Source of the DNA: Mucilaginibacter paludis DSM 18603
Lineage (GTDB): Bacteria; Bacteroidota; Bacteroidia; Sphingobacteriales; Sphingobacteriaceae
Assembly (NCBI RefSeq): GCF_000166195.2
Contig: NZ_CM001403.1
Coordinates: 372,001-436,000, forward strand
DNA: 64,000 nt
Reading direction: 5' to 3'
This document shows positions 25,821 to 34,194 of the stretch, piece after piece (position 1 is the stretch's first letter; every line of letters starts with the position of its first letter). A program made the position numbers and the translations under genes. A model generated the notes under the pieces. It was not told where the DNA came from. It saw nothing but the letters and a program-made list of their open reading frames with translations, and did no database searches.

Positions 25821-25828
25821 CAAATTTA
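25821..25828 (-). promoter_or_regulatory. Possible -7 box of the helicase-oxygenase operon
   Basis: On the minus strand TAAATTTG fits the Bacteroidota TAnnTTTG box, ~40 bases before the ATG at 25781. The -33 position has only TTC, so support is moderate. Confidence 0.4.
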
Positions 25829-26188
25829 ATAATCTGCCTGAAATAGCGAATAGTCATGTTTATTAACATTATAATTGGCAAAGATCAGCGATTATTACTC
25901 ATACACATAGTTGTAAAGATCAATATGGCGGTACCAGGGCGTTGCCTCCGGCCGGGCTATCCGCTCATACTGCACAGGCTTTAGCCACAGGCCGTTAGCC
26001 GCTACTATCCCTAACGCGAATTGCTTGTCTGTAATTCAAAGACCGATTTATCAGCCGGGGAACGCGCGGCACGCGCGCACCAGCGGGCGGCTACCCCTAT
26101 TAATTAGCACAGCGCTATCATCATAAGTTTGCTTCATGGGAACGCGCGATACGCCCGCACCGGCAAAAAGCTTTTTTAAAACCAGCTT

Positions 26189-26376
26189 TTAAAATTTACC
26201 CGTCATTTTATCCTGTTCAGGCAATTCAATTTTACCGCCTATTAATTCATCAATTCCATGGGCTATACCGATAGCCACAGCCCTATGCCTAACCAGGTTG
26301 GTAACCCAACTGGCGCCGCACATATTGATCTGATAATTTGACCACCGGTCGCGGTCATTATAAGTAATAGACCCGG
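26189..26376 (-). pseudogene. C-terminal remnant of an unidentified gene
   Basis: One minus-strand frame, open from the edge of the repeat near 26376 to a TAA at 26191-26189, reads like genuine protein (DRDRWSNYQINMCGASWV, then RHRAVAIGIAHGIDELIGG) but has no start codon. It ends in KMTGKF. The upstream part is replaced by the long intergenic repeat, suggesting a gene cut by repeat insertion. Family not recognised. The rest of 25830-26190 shows only GC-rich words such as GGAACGCGCG, repeated twice. Confidence 0.35.
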
Positions 26377-26703
26377 TCGGCCGGAAAAAACAGAGATGAA
26401 GTTTGGAACCTGTAGGCTATTTTGTGCAGATAAGAAAAGTGCGCAAGGGCCTGACTGCACGCCGGGCCAGGAGCTGGCCTGAGGGTGGAAGGATCGGGCA
26501 GTCTTGACGTTATTCACCTATTGTTTGTTTTTCAAGGTGTTCATGAGCTCCCTACGGTCGGTATTTGGTTCTTTTTGTGTCAAGACAAAATTGCGATAGC
26601 AATCATTCACACCCAAAACAAACAACAGTGAATAACGAACAAAGCCCTTCCCGCGGCGACTGAGCGGGCCGATGCTCTAAATTAAAGAATACTGATTATC
26701 GGA
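26337..26703 (+). repeat. Long structured intergenic repeat, copy 2 (long form)
   Basis: It carries the shared left flank (GGCCGGAAAAAACAGAGATG) and the core stem GACTGC ... GCAGTC with inner GCCAG/CTGGC. A ~150-base inner insertion follows, bounded by GTTATTCACC..TTGTTTG and CAAACAAC..GAATAAC arms, then CCTTCCCGCGGCGACTGAGC and an ATACTGATTATCGG edge. Confidence 0.8.
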
Positions 26704-26784
26704 GTAAGAACAGACGCGCTGATATTGAGATACTAAAAAAGGAATCATTGTAGATTTTAATTCCTGCTAAGCACGAGTGCATAA

Positions 26785-26880
26785 ATTGTCGGTGGGGACA
26801 CCGACTAAGGGGAAAATTCCTGATAAATAAGAATATACACCTTTGGTATACAGCTACGGTGGGGACACCCAACAACGGGA
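26785..26880. repeat. Two short GTGGGGACACC direct repeats
   Basis: CGGTGGGGACACCGACTAAG and CGGTGGGGACACCCAACAAC occur ~70 bases apart; the GGTGTCCCCACC core is nearly palindromic. No coding potential; probably mini-repeats. Confidence 0.5.
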
Positions 26881-26910
26881 AAGCATTTAGTTGATCCTTC
26901 GCAATCAACT

Positions 26911-26936
26911 AAAAAGCCGCCCTGTTACAGGCAGCC
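26911..26936 (-). terminator. Intrinsic terminator of the alcohol dehydrogenase gene
   Basis: On the minus strand GGCTGCCTG-TAA-CAGGGCGGC runs into TTTTT, ~42 bases after the stop codon. Confidence 0.75.
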
Positions 26937-26977
26937 TTCGATTTACTTAATTGTGATTGAGTATCTAATAAGCAATC

Positions 26978-28180
26978 CTATCTCGCCACACAAAACTCAG
27001 CAGGCGTTTTTTTGGCAAGCAGCATCTGGTGGTAAGCATTTCTGTAAATGGTTTTAATATCATCCAACGTAACTTCCCTTGGGTTTCCACCGGTACATAC
27101 ATCAATCATGGCTTGTGTAGCCAGTTTATGAATATCCTGTAGCCTGAACGGTGTGTCGGCCAGTTTAGGAATATTTAACCGTTCGGCCATATCGGCAAGT
27201 GCTAAAATACTTTCACGACGGGCTTCCTCGTCGCTCATGCGTGTGGTGTCAATACCAAGGGCTTCGGCAATTTTGGCAAATTTTTCAACGCAGACTACCG
27301 AGTTGAACTCCTCAACATAAGGCAGCAAAATGGAATTGGCCACACCATGAGGTAAATTATACTCGGCGCCTAACTGATGGGCCATCGAATGTACAATGCC
27401 CAATCCGCTGTTAGAGAACGATAGCCCGGCAACGTAAGACCCCCAGGCCATTTTTGACCGTGCTTCCATATTTTCGCCATCGCAAACGGCAATCTCCAAC
27501 GATTCGCCTATCAGTTTAATGGCTTCTAACGATAGTGTTTCGGCCAACCGGAACGAGCCTTTGCAGATATACGATTCAATGGCATGGGTTAAGGCATCCA
27601 TCCCGGTAGCGGCAGTTAAACCGGCAGGCATTTTCACCATCAGTTCAGGGTCGTTCACGGCAACAGCAGCTAAGCAGTTAGGGTCAACCATTACCATTTT
27701 AATTTTCCGCACTTCGTCGGTAATTACATAATTCACGGTAACCTCGGATGCAGTTCCGGCTGTTGTATTCACGGCCACGATAGGTACCGATTTATGGGTC
27801 GACTTACCGATACCTTCATAATTTACAATATTGCCGCCATTGGTATACAATATCCCGATAGCCTTGGCTGCGTCTTGCGGCGAACCGCCACCTACCGATA
27901 GCAGGCTATCGCAATTATTTTGTTTAAATACGTTTAAGCCGTCGTTTACATTTTTACAGGTCGGGTTAGGCTCTACTTCGTCAAATATTACATAATCAAT
28001 TTTCGCTTCGGTTAAAACAGCGGTTACACTGTCAACCACGCCAATCTTGCGGAGCACTTTATCCGTTACCAACAATAACTTTTTCAGATTTAATTTTTTG
28101 ATTTCGACACCGATTTCTTTAACAGCGCCGGGGCCAATCAGGTTGATTGCCGGCCAGTAAATACGCCTGATAGATTCCAT
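26978..28180 (-). CDS. Iron-containing alcohol dehydrogenase
   Basis: A 400-residue group III (Fe-ADH) dehydrogenase, an NAD(P)-dependent oxidoreductase for primary alcohols or aldehydes. The N-terminal dinucleotide region contains SVGGGSPQDAAKAIGIL and NTTAGTASEVT. The metal site shows GMDALTHAIESYI (Asp and His) and GIVHSMAHQLGAEYNLPHGVAN (two further His). Length and order match the family throughout. It stands alone, divergent from the pxp operon, with a terminator after it. The physiological substrate is not indicated by neighbours. Confidence 0.93.
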   Translation of the reverse strand: MESIRRIYWPAINLIGPGAVKEIGVEIKKLNLKKLLLVTDKVLRKIGVVDSVTAVLTEAKIDYVIFDEVEPNPTCKNVNDGLNVFKQNNCDSLLSVGGGSPQDAAKAIGILYTNGGNIVNYEGIGKSTHKSVPIVAVNTTAGTASEVTVNYVITDEVRKIKMVMVDPNCLAAVAVNDPELMVKMPAGLTAATGMDALTHAIESYICKGSFRLAETLSLEAIKLIGESLEIAVCDGENMEARSKMAWGSYVAGLSFSNSGLGIVHSMAHQLGAEYNLPHGVANSILLPYVEEFNSVVCVEKFAKIAEALGIDTTRMSDEEARRESILALADMAERLNIPKLADTPFRLQDIHKLATQAMIDVCTGGNPREVTLDDIKTIYRNAYHQMLLAKKTPAEFCVAR

Positions 28181-28446
28181 AATAATATATTTGGTGGAAG
28201 GATAATTTTTTTAAACATGCTTGATATAATAGTACGAATTTAGCGGCCAGTTAAAGCCCGTTACATAACCGCAATCAATAAAAAAAGTGATCGTGTACAC
28301 CATTTTTATAAAAGCGGGTACAGGTCACATTTTGGCTGCCCAACATCAGCTTTAACAGCATTACAACTAAAAAACATACATTTTGCGTGAGCTGATACCG
28401 TTTTATTTAAAATAAAATGCTAAGTTTCCTTACGTTTTATTTTAAT

Positions 28447-28454
28447 TAGGTTTG
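28447..28454 (+). promoter_or_regulatory. Predicted -7 box of the pxp operon
   Basis: TAGGTTTG fits TAnnTTTG exactly; the ATG of pxpB follows 24 bases later. The -33 region has TTT rather than TTG. Confidence 0.5.
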
Positions 28455-28477
28455 TAACTTAACACTCGATAACCGGC

Positions 28478-29227
28478 ATGCTATTTTGGTCGAAAAACAC
28501 CCGCCTTTCCATTTATTTTTTGAGTGAAAATGCTTTAACCATCGAGTTTGGCAATGAAATTAACGATGATTTACAGCAAAAGATCCGGAACTTTAACCAG
28601 TTTCTTTTAGATCATCCTTTTCCTGGGTTTTCAACAACAGTTCCAGCCTATGCTTCGCTCTCAGTTTTCTTTGATCCTTTACAGGTAATCAGCGCAGCGG
28701 AACTTCCGGGATTAAGTTGTTTTGAAAAAGTAAGCAATTACCTTAATAACTTAAATGATAAAATAAAACGAACATCTGCGGCGCCTGCCGAAATAGTTAC
28801 CATACCCGTATGTTACGGCGGCAGCATGGGGCCGGATCTGGAGGGGTTGGCTGCATTGCATCACCTAACAGAAGACGATGTGATCCAACTGCATAGTAAA
28901 GCAGTTTACCAAGTTTATATGATTGGCTTTGTACCCGGCTTTGCTTACCTGGGTGGCCTAAACAAGTTATTGGCCACACCACGCAAGCTCACGCCAAGCC
29001 CGTTGGTACCGGCAGGCTCGGTGGGCATTGCAGGTGAACAAACCGGTATATATCCACTTGAAACACCCGGAGGTTGGCAAATTATCGGCCGAACACCACT
29101 TAAACTCTTTGATGCAGCCTGGCCCAAGCCATCATTATTAACCGCAGGCGACCGGGTGGTATTTAAACCGATTGACCTGGAAGAGTATAACAGACTAAAA
29201 AATAACCATGCGCATCCAAATCATTAA
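28478..29227 (+). CDS. pxpB: 5-oxoprolinase subunit PxpB
   Basis: A 249-residue subunit (KipI-like) of the ATP-dependent bacterial 5-oxoprolinase PxpABC, which opens 5-oxo-L-proline to glutamate. Marks are the family TIPVCYGGSMGPDLEGL, GFVPGFAYLGGL, TPRKLTPSPLVPAGSVGIAG and TGIYPLETPGGWQIIGRTP. It overlaps pxpC by 20 bases, a tight coupling typical for the PxpB-PxpC complex. First gene of a pxpB-pxpC-pxpA-transporter operon. Confidence 0.95.
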   Translation: MLFWSKNTRLSIYFLSENALTIEFGNEINDDLQQKIRNFNQFLLDHPFPGFSTTVPAYASLSVFFDPLQVISAAELPGLSCFEKVSNYLNNLNDKIKRTSAAPAEIVTIPVCYGGSMGPDLEGLAALHHLTEDDVIQLHSKAVYQVYMIGFVPGFAYLGGLNKLLATPRKLTPSPLVPAGSVGIAGEQTGIYPLETPGGWQIIGRTPLKLFDAAWPKPSLLTAGDRVVFKPIDLEEYNRLKNNHAHPNH

Positions 29228-30203
29228 ACCAGGCCTGTTGAGCACCATACAGGATTTAGGCCGTAGCCAGCATCGTTCGCAGGCGGTGCCGGTTTCGGGG
29301 GCGATGGACACTTTATCGGCGCGGATAGCCAATAAGGCCGTTGGAAATAACGACGATGCCGCAGTTATAGAATTCACTTTTGCAGACGCTGAATTTAAGG
29401 CTCAAACAGCGATACTGATAGCCTATGCCGGAGATGGCGCCACTTTATTTTGCAACGCTAAGGTGCTACCGCCCGAAAGGCCGATTTTCATTCCGGCCGG
29501 AACGGTTGTTCAATTAAAAAATCAGCCTTCGGGCTGCCGGACTTATTTAGCCATAGCTGGCGGATTTGATGTACCCGGGGTAATGGGCAGCAGAAGCACT
29601 TATCTGGCAGCTGGTTTTGGAGGTTTAGATGGAAGGAAACTTAATGGCGGGGATATCCTGTATAACGGCAAAAAAATAACGCCCCTATGCAGCCTGATTT
29701 ACGATCATCTCGAATGCACATCGGTTAACTATCCGTTATGGAGCATAGCACGGGTATTGTTGCTTCCAGATAACCGTCAGCATATCCGCGTGGTGCCTGC
29801 GCACGAGTTTACGTGGTTCAATAGCCGGTCCATCATTGATTTTTTATCCACGCCATACATCATAAGCAGCCGCAATAACAGGATGGGCTACCACCTGGAG
29901 GGCGCTCCTCTTGAACGGCTGAAGAAAGACGAATTACTTTCGACCGCCGTAAGCCCGGGCACAATACAAGTTACCGGCAATGGCAGTATGGTGCTCCTGA
30001 TGGCCGACTGCCAAACCACGGGCGGCTACCCACGCATAGGCCAGGTGGCGGCTGTGGATATGCCTCTATGTGGTCAGCTAAAAACGGCCGACCAAATATA
30101 TTTTAAAGAAATAAGCGCACGCGAAGCAGAAGCGCTGTATATTGAACAGGAACAACAATTACATCAGTTAACCGCTGCTATTAAAAATAAATTCGGTTTA
30201 TAA
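29208..30203 (+). CDS. pxpC: 5-oxoprolinase subunit PxpC
   Basis: A 331-residue biotin-dependent-carboxylase-like (KipA-type) subunit of 5-oxoprolinase. It starts MRIQIIKPGLLSTIQDLGR, the usual family start, inside the end of pxpB. Further marks are VPVSGAMDTLSARIANK, LAIAGGFDVPGVMGSRSTYL, SRNNRMGYHLEG and the C-terminal DCQTTGGYPRIGQV. Length is normal. Its reaction needs PxpB and PxpA; PxpA is broken in this window. Confidence 0.95.
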   Translation: MRIQIIKPGLLSTIQDLGRSQHRSQAVPVSGAMDTLSARIANKAVGNNDDAAVIEFTFADAEFKAQTAILIAYAGDGATLFCNAKVLPPERPIFIPAGTVVQLKNQPSGCRTYLAIAGGFDVPGVMGSRSTYLAAGFGGLDGRKLNGGDILYNGKKITPLCSLIYDHLECTSVNYPLWSIARVLLLPDNRQHIRVVPAHEFTWFNSRSIIDFLSTPYIISSRNNRMGYHLEGAPLERLKKDELLSTAVSPGTIQVTGNGSMVLLMADCQTTGGYPRIGQVAAVDMPLCGQLKTADQIYFKEISAREAEALYIEQEQQLHQLTAAIKNKFGL

Positions 30204-30215
30204 ATTAAACATGAC

Positions 30216-30979
30216 ATGATGCAAAGTATCGATTTGAACTGCGATATGGGTGAAGCATTTGGCAATTACCCCATGCCCAATGATGATACCCTGATGGATT
30301 ATATCACCTCGGCCAACATAGCCTGCGGGTTTCACGCCGGCGACCCCGAGGTGATGCAGCACACCGTAAACGTGGCTATAAAAAAAGGCGTAGCCATTGG
30401 TGCCCACCCGGGCCTGCCCGATCTGCAAGGTTTTGGCAGAAGAGAAATGAAGATCTCGGCTAACGAGGCCTACCAAATGACCCTGTATCAAATTGGTGCT
30501 TTGTATGGTTTTGTAAAGGCAGCTGGCGGCAAACTGCACCACGTAAAAGCGCATGGCGCCTTGTATAACATGGCGGCTAAAGATGAAAGCCTTGCCCGCG
30601 CCATAGTAAATGCCGTACACGATTTTGACCCATCGTTAATTTTATACGCCCTTGCCAACAGCCAGATGGTTACTGCGGCACAAAAAATAGGCTTGGTTAC
30701 AGCATCAGAAGTATTTGCCGACCGCACCTACCAGGATGATGGCTCGCTCACGCCACGCGTGCAAAGCAACGCCATGATCACTGATGAACAGCAGTCAATT
30801 GCCAGGTATTGATGATGGTAAAAAACCAACAGGTGGTATCGGTGAATAAAAAGGAGATTCCGCTAAAGGCAGATACTTTATGCCTGCACGGCGACGGCGC
30901 GCACGCTGTAGAGTTTGCAAAAATGATTGCCCAAAAACTAAAGGACGAACACATTATTATTAAGGCTCCGGCCCTATGA
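30216..30979 (+). pseudogene. pxpA: 5-oxoprolinase subunit PxpA, single-base frameshift
   Basis: A LamB/YcsF-family protein. The first 198 codons read [42 protein letters not shown] and [12 protein letters not shown], then stop at 30810-30812 right after DEQQSIARY. The missing ~55 residues continue at once in another frame (MMVKNQQVVSVNKKEIPL ... DTLCLHGDGAHAVEF), ending in a TGA at 30977-30979 that overlaps the transporter start. Adding one C at GCCAGG (~30801-30806) restores [11 protein letters not shown], so a one-base deletion is the simplest cause. The stop/start text is TGATGATG, so the C-terminal piece might also be translated separately from 30812. Either a real mutation or a sequence error. 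Confidence 0.9.
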
Positions 30980-32157
30980 AGAAAAAATTTAACTGGAGCG
31001 TTTTATTGGGCGCAGCCTTTTTAATGGCATCATCGGCCATTGGCCCCGGCTTTTTAACTCAAACTGCCGTATTTACGGCGCAGCTTAAAGCAAGCTTTGG
31101 CTTTGTGATTTTATTATCTGTAATACTGGATGCCATTGCCCAGCTCAACATCTGGCGTATTATTGCCGTAGCCGATAAACCGGCACAGGATATTGCCAAC
31201 CAGGTTTTCCCCGGTTTGGGTTATTTTATTTCGTTCCTGGTATTTTTAGGGGGTATGGCCTTTAATATCGGTAATATTGCCGGTGCAGGGTTGGGTTTAA
31301 ATGTTCTGCTTGGCGTGAGCGTAGGCCAGGGTGCTATCATGAGCGCTATTGTAGCCATTGGCATTTTTATTTATAAAGAAGCAGGTAAGGCGATGGACCT
31401 GTTTGCTAAAACCATGGGGCTGCTTAAAATTACGCTGGCGCTTTACATCGCCTACATCAGCAACCCTCCTCTGGCCGAGGCTGCCGTCAGATCGGTGGTG
31501 CCTACCAGCTTTAGCTTTACCGCCGTTTTAACCATCGTTGGCGGAACGGTTGGCGGCTATATCACCTTTGCGGGCGCGCACCGTTTGCTGGATGCCCGCC
31601 AAACCGGTAAAGAGAATTTACCTGCGATAAACAAAGGCGCATTAAGCGCTATCGGACTGGCCTCTTTAATGCGTATCTTGTTGTTTATAGCAGCCTTAGG
31701 CGTTATTACTGCCGGTGGTAAATTGGATCCGGCTAATCCAGCTGCTTCGGTATTTCAATTAGCTGCCGGGCAAATCGGTTACAAAATATTCGGGCTGGTG
31801 ATGTGGTCGGCTGGCATCTCGTCGGTGGTGGGCTCAGCTTATACTTCTGTTTCGTTTATCAAAAGCTTCCACCCGGTGATATTAAAACTCAACCGCGAGA
31901 TCATTATCGTTTTTATCATCATCTCCTGCATTATTTTCGAACTGATAGGCAAGCCGGTTAAAATTCTGCTTGCCGTTGGGGCCATTAACGGTTTTATTTT
32001 ACCGGTAGCTCTGGGCGTAATGCTGGTGGCCGCCTACCGGCACAAAATTATTGCTGATTATAAACAGCCTTTGCTGCTCACTATTTTAGGAATTATGGTG
32101 GTTGGGATTATGGCTTGGATGAGTTGCGGGGCTATTGTGCAGATGTTGGGATATTGA
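30976..32157 (+). CDS. Nramp-fold transporter of the pxp operon, metal motif absent
   Basis: A 393-residue membrane protein with ~11 hydrophobic segments of the Nramp/APC fold (YcsG-like), overlapping the end of pxpA by ATGA. The TM1 GPGFL motif is present, but the following DPGN metal-binding motif of true Nramp transporters is replaced by FTAQ, and the TM6 MPH-type motif is also missing (VGGTVGGYITFAGAH). Metal transport is therefore unlikely. Genes of this type occur with pxpABC in other bacteria, so import of 5-oxoproline or a related acid is a reasonable guess, not shown. Confidence 0.88.
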   Translation: MKKKFNWSVLLGAAFLMASSAIGPGFLTQTAVFTAQLKASFGFVILLSVILDAIAQLNIWRIIAVADKPAQDIANQVFPGLGYFISFLVFLGGMAFNIGNIAGAGLGLNVLLGVSVGQGAIMSAIVAIGIFIYKEAGKAMDLFAKTMGLLKITLALYIAYISNPPLAEAAVRSVVPTSFSFTAVLTIVGGTVGGYITFAGAHRLLDARQTGKENLPAINKGALSAIGLASLMRILLFIAALGVITAGGKLDPANPAASVFQLAAGQIGYKIFGLVMWSAGISSVVGSAYTSVSFIKSFHPVILKLNREIIIVFIIISCIIFELIGKPVKILLAVGAINGFILPVALGVMLVAAYRHKIIADYKQPLLLTILGIMVVGIMAWMSCGAIVQMLGY

Positions 32158-32257
32158 TGTAGAAGGTAGCCGCCGAGTGTGAGCCGAATATCGCTGCTTA
32201 AAACAAAAATTCTATTGTTGCTCTGCCCGTATGGATCCATCCTTTTGGAGATGCCAA

Positions 32258-32423
32258 GGGAAAGATGATGCCGCCTCAACGAAAATTTGTCCTTTCGACG
32301 AGGTACGAGGAGAAATCTTCTGCATCAGGACTACAAACGTGCGGGTTCTAACGTAGATTTATCGTTCGTAGAAGATCGCTCCCCGCCTCGGGCTGACAAC
32401 GGGAAAGATGGCAACGCCTCAAC
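32258..32423. repeat. Direct repeat pair with central imperfect palindrome
   Basis: GGGAAAGATGATGCCGCCTC (32258) and GGGAAAGATGGCAACGCCTC (32401) are related direct repeats. Between them 32299-32323 (CGAGGTACGAGGAGAAATCT...) and 32368-32390 (GTAGAAGATCGCTCCCCGCC...) form an imperfect inverted repeat. No gene in 32158-32527. Confidence 0.55.
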
Positions 32424-32527
32424 AAAACGTTTGCCATTTCGATACTGATGACGAGCAAGTTTTTGAGAAAAAAACAATATAGTTATGATTTACAGCATTG
32501 CTAATCCTATTTTTTGATACGATGTGC

Positions 32528-34051
32528 CTAATTGATGCTTACCTGCACCGCTTCAGACGGCAAGCCTTCGTTTTTAAGCCTATCGATGGCGGTAATTACA
32601 TATTTATAACTGGCGCCTTGGGCAGCCGTGGTATCGGTGTAAGACCGCAAGGATTCATCATAACTCACATGAATGATATTCTCCGGGCGGTCCAGGTTAA
32701 TTTTTTCTTCTTTTTTAAATCGATAGATCACATAGCCATACACCTCTTTTGGCTGCTTAAGGCTGTACGCCCACTTTAAATCAGCCTGATTGTTCAGATA
32801 CGTGGCATGGAAAACATCCGGTGGCCGCGGGGATGATTCGCCGAGCCAGATCATGAGTGGTGGCAGGGCCGGATATTGATAAAACTCGGTGCGCAGTGAG
32901 TCTTGGAAACCGCCTAAATTAGAAGTGAGCGATTTTGAACTAAAAAACACGCTTCCCTGTACCCTCGGATTCTTACGGATTTCGCGCATCTGGTTTGATA
33001 GCTGCCGAATATCGCGCCAGCCCTCCTTTTTCTCTATTGCCCGGTATACACCCTGGCCGATGTATACATGCTTATTAAAGGAGTTTTTGCTCCACCAGTC
33101 CAGCAGTTTTTCAAATGGTGCCGCTTTATAATAAAAGGGAAAATAAAGTTGGGGGTTGATATAATCAATACCGCTAAATTTGGTCCATTTACGGGCATCT
33201 GCATATAAAGAGCTATATCCCGAAAAGCCGGTAGACTCTGAGCCATTCGGGTCGTCTTTCAGGTTTCGCCAAATGCCAAACGGGCTGATCCCAAATTTTA
33301 CGTAACTTTTAACGGCGTGAATACCGTCGGCCAGCACATGGATCAGGGTATCCACATTGTGTCTTCTCCAGTCGTCAATATTACCAAATCCTTGTCCGTA
33401 TAACACGTATGTTGTGGTATCGGGCAGTTTTTCTTTTTCAGGGTAAGGATAAAAATAATCGTCGAAGTGGATGCCGTCGATGTCATAATTACGCACCACG
33501 TCCACTACCACGCTGATGATGTATTTGCGCACCTCCGGCAAGCCGGGATTAAAATACTTTTTGCTGCCATAGGTAAAAAACCATTCGGGATGAAGGCGTG
33601 TAATATGGTTGCTGCTGATATCGGAATCAACCAGATCATTAGCTGCGCGGTAAGGGTTTATCCAGGCATGTAGTTCCATCGCGCGCTTGTGCGCTTCTTC
33701 GATGGCAAATTGCAAGGGATCATAAAAAGGCTGGGGTGCTACACCCTGCTTCCCCGAGAGGAAAATACTCCAGGGCTCACGGCTTTGGGCATACAAAGCA
33801 TCCGCCGCCGGCCTGATCTGGAACATAATGGCGTTGATGCCCGTTTTTTGGTGCTCATTTAAAATACCGATCAACTCCCGCTCCTGCACATCAGCTGGCA
33901 AACCACGCTTAGACGGCCAATCAATATTCTGTACCGTAGCCAACCACACGGCCCGGAATTCGCGCTTGGGCGCAGCCAACGGTTGCGCCGAGGCCCTGAT
34001 CATGCAGCAGGCACATAAAAATAAGAGGATGTACAATCTTGTACTATTCAT
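32528..34051 (-). CDS. Secreted family-10-like glycoside hydrolase (GHL10/YngK type)
   Basis: A 507-residue protein: signal peptide (LYILLFLCACCMIRASAQ), then the GHL10 TIM barrel beginning FRAVWLATVQNIDWPSKRGL, with IMFQIRPAADALY, ELHAWINPYRA, DIDGIHFDDYFYPYP (acidic candidates), GISPFGIWRN and DYINPQLYFP. An Fn3-like domain closes it (VFHATYLNNQADLKWAY ...YGYVIYRF). The family cleaves cell-wall or other complex glycans; substrate is not firmly known. It precedes NamZ and a serine hydrolase on the same strand (those two lie upstream), so a peptidoglycan role is suggested by context. Confidence 0.9.
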   Translation of the reverse strand: MNSTRLYILLFLCACCMIRASAQPLAAPKREFRAVWLATVQNIDWPSKRGLPADVQERELIGILNEHQKTGINAIMFQIRPAADALYAQSREPWSIFLSGKQGVAPQPFYDPLQFAIEEAHKRAMELHAWINPYRAANDLVDSDISSNHITRLHPEWFFTYGSKKYFNPGLPEVRKYIISVVVDVVRNYDIDGIHFDDYFYPYPEKEKLPDTTTYVLYGQGFGNIDDWRRHNVDTLIHVLADGIHAVKSYVKFGISPFGIWRNLKDDPNGSESTGFSGYSSLYADARKWTKFSGIDYINPQLYFPFYYKAAPFEKLLDWWSKNSFNKHVYIGQGVYRAIEKKEGWRDIRQLSNQMREIRKNPRVQGSVFFSSKSLTSNLGGFQDSLRTEFYQYPALPPLMIWLGESSPRPPDVFHATYLNNQADLKWAYSLKQPKEVYGYVIYRFKKEEKINLDRPENIIHVSYDESLRSYTDTTAAQGASYKYVITAIDRLKNEGLPSEAVQVSIN

Positions 34052-34149
34052 ATCATGTAATTACGTTAAAAAACGCTAATGGAGTTTAGCCCCGGCACTA
34101 TTATTTGCTCAAGTTGTAGCCTAACATCCAGCCAGACTATTCAACTTGA

Positions 34150-34192
34150 AACTAAAGGCACTCAAGACTCTGGACTCGAGACTCCGGACTAA
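34150..34192. repeat. Iterated-word tract GACTC/GGACT
   Basis: CACTCAAGACTCTGGACTCG and AGACTCCGGACT repeat a ~9-base word imperfectly, like the CCATGG tract in aroA but with another word. Intergenic. Confidence 0.5.
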
Positions 34193-34194
34193 AA

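Noticed and set aside
26263..26517. 84-codon minus-strand frame
   Set aside because: Lies mostly in the long intergenic repeat; the neighbouring frame gives a better remnant.
25859..26977. Possible insertion sequence in the ~1.1-kb gap
   Set aside because: No transposase frame on either strand; only repeats, a short gene remnant and a terminator.
30801..30817. Programmed ribosomal frameshift in pxpA
   Set aside because: No slippery heptamer or downstream stem at the site; PxpA is normally a single frame, so a plain deletion or error is simpler.
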